The position numbers and the translations under genes are program-made. A stretch of 8,396 nucleotides of DNA, taken from NCBI RefSeq assembly GCF_000972705.2, contig NZ_LATL02000195.1, forward strand, positions 1 to 8,396. Reading direction: 5' to 3'. The DNA is from Limnoraphis robusta CS-951. Its GTDB lineage: Bacteria; Cyanobacteriota; Cyanobacteriia; Cyanobacteriales; Microcoleaceae. Each line of letters opens with the position of its first letter. The first letter of the stretch is position 1. The notes beneath the pieces were generated by a model. It ran no database searches and was not told the origin of the DNA. It saw only the letters and a program-made list of their open reading frames with translations. Below, piece after piece: positions 6,779 to 8,396 of this stretch.

Positions 6779-6858
6779 TCTCGACTGTTAAACAAGGTGA
6801 GTTAGAGCAATTGCTGGTTCAGCACGGATAGGGGTCTAGCTCAGTTTAACGGTCGAGA
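6779..6858. other. Long branched hairpin downstream of psaM
   Basis: Fifteen contiguous pairs join 6779-6793 to 6844-6858. A four-base bulge (6794-6797) follows, then nine pairs join 6798-6806 to 6835-6843. The apical region holds a further TGCTG/CAGCA hairpin (6812-6816 with 6820-6824). The two non-Watson-Crick pairs are U-G if read from the plus strand (6786-6851 and 6802-6839). On the minus strand, where psaM is transcribed, the stem is followed by GGTTTTTGTTT, terminator-like. It may be a psaM terminator or part of a structured RNA. Confidence 0.55.
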
Positions 6859-6866
6859 ACAGCTTA

Positions 6867-6922
6867 ATCCCTGAACTCCTGGGCTTGGGTGTGACACACA
6901 GAAGCCTTAATGTTTCAGGGAT
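6867..6922. other. Second extended hairpin immediately downstream of psaM
   Basis: ATCCCTGAA (6867-6875) pairs with TTCAGGGAT (6914-6922). Inside, GGGCTT/AAGCCT (6881-6886 with 6902-6907, one G-U on the plus strand) continues through a 2x2 internal loop into GTGT/ACAC (6889-6892 with 6896-6899), closing on a GAC triloop. It starts 15 bases past the psaM stop and is eight bases from the hairpin at 6779-6858. No T-tract follows on either side. Confidence 0.55.
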
Positions 6923-6937
6923 ATCAATTGACGAGAC

Positions 6938-7033
6938 TTACTTGTACAGTTCAGTTGCCAAGCGGAAAGCCATGATTCCCGGAAACAAAGCAATCACCAA
7001 AGCAACCAAGACTTGAGTATCTGATAGAGCCAT
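6938..7033 (-). CDS. psaM: Photosystem I reaction center subunit XII
   Basis: This 31-residue single-span thylakoid protein belongs to photosystem I, where PsaM sits at the trimer-facing periphery near PsaB and PsaI/PsaL. The translation begins MALSDTQVLVALVIALFPG and ends with the highly conserved AFR-L-TELYK tail, matching PsaM along its full length. ATG start with AAGGAG (complement of 7044-7049) ten bases upstream. The gene is easily missed because of its size. It stands alone on the minus strand, with paired hairpins downstream and a long spacer toward the divergent TerC gene. Confidence 0.96.
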   Translation of the reverse strand: MALSDTQVLVALVIALFPGIMAFRLATELYK

Positions 7034-7079
7034 CGTTAAAAAACTCCTTATTTTAGAGATCTATTGTTCACAAATTTCA

Positions 7080-7122
7080 GCTATATTGAGCTTTTTGGGA
7101 AGAGTTCGTAACAAGTTTAAAC
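7080..7122 (-). promoter_or_regulatory. Candidate psaM promoter with HLR1-like element
   Basis: On the minus strand TATAGC (complement of 7080-7085) could be a -10 box, giving a leader of about 40 bases. Upstream, GTTTAAAC-TT-GTTACGAA (complement of 7105-7122) resembles the HLR1 direct repeat with two-base spacing, 12 of 16 positions fitting. Placement around -32 to -49 is close to where RpaB activates photosystem I genes. No good -35 box is seen. The match is imperfect and could be chance. Confidence 0.28.
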
Positions 7123-7308
7123 AAATTCTCGATTGCCTTTCGTTGATCCTCGGTCCCGAGTTGAGCTGTAATTCGCCAAAAGCTTGTCGTTGAAGCTGAG
7201 TTCCTAGTTAAACCGAAAGAAGTTTTGCCGCTTGCTTCAGCTTAACCCTGGTTTGTAAATTTTCAGCAACTTACGTTAAGATTATTGAAGTGTGTTCTCA
7301 TTTGTCTG

Positions 7309-7402
7309 GGGTAAATGGGGATTAATGGCTTCTGGAGTTTAAGATGTTCACGCTCCCCCGATGGGGAAAAGTGCCAGCTTGGGAAGTGGTCTAAGTTTAC
7401 CC
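7309..7402. other. Possible structured element upstream of the TerC gene
   Basis: GGGTAAA (7309-7315) is the exact reverse complement of TTTACCC (7396-7402). Inside are CTGG/CCAG (7332-7335 with 7374-7377), CAC/GTG (7349-7351 with 7371-7373) and TCCCC/GGGGA (7354-7358 with 7363-7367), which can all nest. I see no match to a known riboswitch. The rest of the 415-base psaM/TerC spacer holds only the promoter candidates and short ORF listed separately. Confidence 0.25.
7344..7394 (+). CDS. Possible 16-codon upstream ORF before the TerC gene
   Basis: ATG to TAA encodes MFTLPRWGKVPAWEVV. GGAG (7334-7337) lies six bases before the ATG, a better ribosome site than that of the TerC gene 54 bases downstream. 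It is in the same frame as that gene, separated by two stop codons. It could be a leader peptide or chance; nothing in it is recognisable. Confidence 0.25.
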   Translation: MFTLPRWGKVPAWEVV

Positions 7403-7403
7403 G

Positions 7404-7434
7404 TTGTAAAAAAAAATACATACTATCATAGAAT
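7404..7434 (+). promoter_or_regulatory. Candidate promoter of the TerC gene
   Basis: TAGAAT (7429-7434, five of six to TATAAT) lies 19 bases after TTGTAA (7404-7409), across an A-rich tract. Transcription from here would leave a leader of under ten bases, consistent with the lack of a ribosome site before the TerC-gene ATG. TACTAT at 7421-7426 is an alternative -10. Confidence 0.3.
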
Positions 7435-7448
7435 CAATAACATCGTAA

Positions 7449-8138
7449 ATGTGGCATCAAGTGTTAGAAGTTTCTTCGCCCGAAGTGGGTCTTAATGTAT
7501 TCTTTCTGCTGTTTATTCTGGTTGCTCTAGAGGCAGTGCTATCGGCTGACAATGCGATTGCACTCGCTTCAATTGCTGGTAGCTTAGAAGACAAGAGACT
7601 CCAGCGTAAAGCTCTCAACATCGGTTTAATATTAGCTTTTGTTTTACGAATCGCTCTGATTATTGCTGCGACTTGGGTTATCCAGTTTTGGCAATTTGAG
7701 CTAATTGGGGCATTATATCTATTGTGGTTGGTGTTTCAATACTTTACCAAAGAAGACGAGGATGAATCATCCGGTAGCAAACGCTTCTCTTCACTGTGGC
7801 AAGTCATTCCTTTGATCGCCATGACGGACTTAGCCTTTTCTCTCGATAGTGTCACCGCAGCGATCGCTGTTGCAGATGAAACTTGGTTGGTGATCGTCGG
7901 TGCTTCGCTTGGTATTATTGCTTTGAGATTTCTAGCAGGATTATTTATCCGTTGGCTCAAAGAATACAGCCATTTAGAAACCGCAGGTTATCTAACCGTT
8001 GGTTTAGTGGGACTGCGGCTACTGTTTCGAGTGGTAAATCCTCTCTATATTCCCCCAGAATGGTTGTTGATTGTCATAACGGTTGGGCTATTTGTTTGGG
8101 GATTTTCTGAGCGCCGAGTTTCCCGAAGTATGGAATAG
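7449..8138 (+). CDS. TerC-family integral membrane protein
   Basis: This 229-residue polytopic protein has about seven hydrophobic segments and an acidic cytoplasm-like loop at 101-109 (KEDEDESSG). The two family motifs are clear. ALEAVLSADNAIALA at 26-40 carries E28, D34 and N35. DLAFSLDSVTAAIA at 127-140 carries D127 and D133. These intramembrane acidic residues are thought to bind metal. TerC/YkoY relatives export manganese or support metallation of exported proteins, and plant plastid TerC acts in thylakoid biogenesis; which applies here is not visible. Length is normal. The ATG gives the expected N-terminus but has no ribosome site. It is divergent from psaM. Confidence 0.93.
   Translation: MWHQVLEVSSPEVGLNVFFLLFILVALEAVLSADNAIALASIAGSLEDKRLQRKALNIGLILAFVLRIALIIAATWVIQFWQFELIGALYLLWLVFQYFTKEDEDESSGSKRFSSLWQVIPLIAMTDLAFSLDSVTAAIAVADETWLVIVGASLGIIALRFLAGLFIRWLKEYSHLETAGYLTVGLVGLRLLFRVVNPLYIPPEWLLIVITVGLFVWGFSERRVSRSME
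7860..7867. repeat. HIP1 octamer GCGATCGC
   Basis: Fourth HIP1 palindrome, inside the TerC-family gene. Confidence 0.9.
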
Positions 8139-8186
8139 CTTTGACTTTAGGGAAAGAAGGGATTGATGAGTTAATTTTCAACGAAA

Positions 8187-8278
8187 GCGCGGGAGTCCCC
8201 ACGCTCAGTGAAGCGTAGCGAAACGGCGTGGGGAGGAATAGCGCAGCAATTGAGGGACTCGATGCCCCGAAAATTGCT
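8187..8278. repeat. GC-rich hairpin pair upstream of the transposase gene
   Basis: TCCCCACGC (8196-8204) pairs exactly with GCGTGGGGA (8226-8234) around a 21-base loop containing AGTGAAGCGTAGCG. It is flanked by GCGC at 8187-8190 and 8241-8244. A second inverted repeat, AGCAATT/AATTGCT (8245-8251 with 8272-8278), follows. Similar GGAGTCCC...GGGAGGA hairpins occur at the ends of IS200/IS605-type elements, whose ends are recognised as hairpins, so this may be the left end of the element or a remnant end. Composition is more GC-rich than the surroundings. Confidence 0.5.
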
Positions 8279-8280
8279 AC

Positions 8281-8310
8281 TTGACAATTCAGCTTCACCT
8301 TCGTTAAGCT
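8281..8310 (+). promoter_or_regulatory. Candidate promoter of the transposase gene
   Basis: A perfect TTGACA (8281-8286) is followed at 18 bases by TAAGCT (8305-8310), a weak -10. The GTG start of tnpB lies 26 bases further on, giving a short leader. Confidence 0.35.
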
Positions 8311-8336
8311 AGAAAACATTTCGTGAAGGTTTATCT

Positions 8337-8396
8337 GTGAAGCAAGTTGTGACCGCCAAGTTCAAATTAGACCTGTCTCCAGAGCAAAAAGAAGCT
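8337..8396 (+). CDS. tnpB: IS200/IS605-type TnpB protein, N-terminal fragment cut by the window end
   Basis: Twenty codons run open to the last base, from GTG with GAAGG (8325-8329) seven bases upstream. The translation, read from V/M, KQVVTAKFKLDLSPEQKEA, matches the N-terminal beta-strand and 'L-PEQ' start of cyanobacterial TnpB proteins (OrfB, RNA-guided endonuclease of IS200/IS605 and IS1341-type elements). TnpB uses a guide RNA from the element's right end to cleave DNA at the vacated site. The RuvC catalytic residues and zinc finger lie beyond the window, so intactness cannot be judged. No tnpA is visible upstream. Confidence 0.8.
   Translation, partial: MKQVVTAKFKLDLSPEQKEA

Noticed and set aside
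6829..6870. tRNA-like stretch (AGGGGTCTAGCTCAG followed by TTTAACGGTCGAG)
   Set aside because: It resembles a tRNA acceptor and D-arm, but there is no anticodon stem, no GGTTC T-arm at the right distance and no matching 3' acceptor. The bases are better explained by the long hairpin at 6779-6858.
7315..7431. 38-codon plus-strand ORF overlapping the 16-codon ORF
   Set aside because: It has no convincing ribosome site beyond a G-run three bases away, its composition is odd (many Lys, Ser, Cys), and it overlaps the candidate promoter.
7303..7448. yybP-ykoY manganese riboswitch in front of the TerC-family gene
   Set aside because: The family association made it worth looking for, but I could not find its conserved loops; only a generic closing stem is visible.
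8074..8319. 81-residue minus-strand open frame across the TerC 3' end and the hairpin region
   Set aside because: It is antisense to the TerC gene and to the transposon edge, with low-complexity composition; treated as a shadow frame.

Overview
The window is cyanobacterial chromosome. It encodes cytochrome b6 and subunit IV of the b6-f complex (petB, petD), the D1 C-terminal processing protease (ctpA) and a 31-residue photosystem I subunit (psaM). It also carries four GCGATCGC (HIP1) octamers and the GGGCGGGTTT and heptanucleotide intergenic repeats common in filamentous cyanobacteria. I cannot name the species; an Oscillatoria-like filamentous form is a guess.

Layout. 1-257 is a repeat-rich intergenic end. 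258-2891 is a minus-strand cluster read GT4 glycosyltransferase, then a small membrane zinc-ribbon protein, then galE, with gaps of 45 and 48 bases, so probably an operon for sugar or glycan work. 3077-4330 is the minus-strand petB-petD pair, followed by a convincing intrinsic terminator. 4331-4896 is a long divergent spacer between petB and ctpA. It holds overlapping promoter-like -10 boxes, an RpaB (HLR1)-like motif, a possible 44-codon ORF and several competing hairpins. ctpA (plus) converges on a one-membrane-span protein of unknown function (minus) across a heptamer-repeat inverted repeat. psaM (minus) follows; downstream of it lie two long back-to-back hairpins. A TerC-family membrane protein (plus) comes next after a 415-base spacer. 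The window ends in the first 20 codons of an IS200/IS605-type TnpB gene, preceded by a GC-rich hairpin.

How they fit together. PetB and PetD are core subunits of one thylakoid electron-transfer complex. CtpA matures D1 of photosystem II in the lumen, and PsaM belongs to photosystem I, so the centre of the window is photosynthesis genes. TerC-family proteins are integral membrane proteins linked to metal export and, in plastids, thylakoid biogenesis; the role here is open. The glycosyltransferase/GalE cluster is functionally separate and isolated by the petBD terminator.

The genes themselves are mostly conventional. The least explained parts are non-coding: the paired hairpins at 6779-6922, the petB/ctpA spacer, and the short ORFs with good ribosome sites upstream of petB and of the TerC gene.
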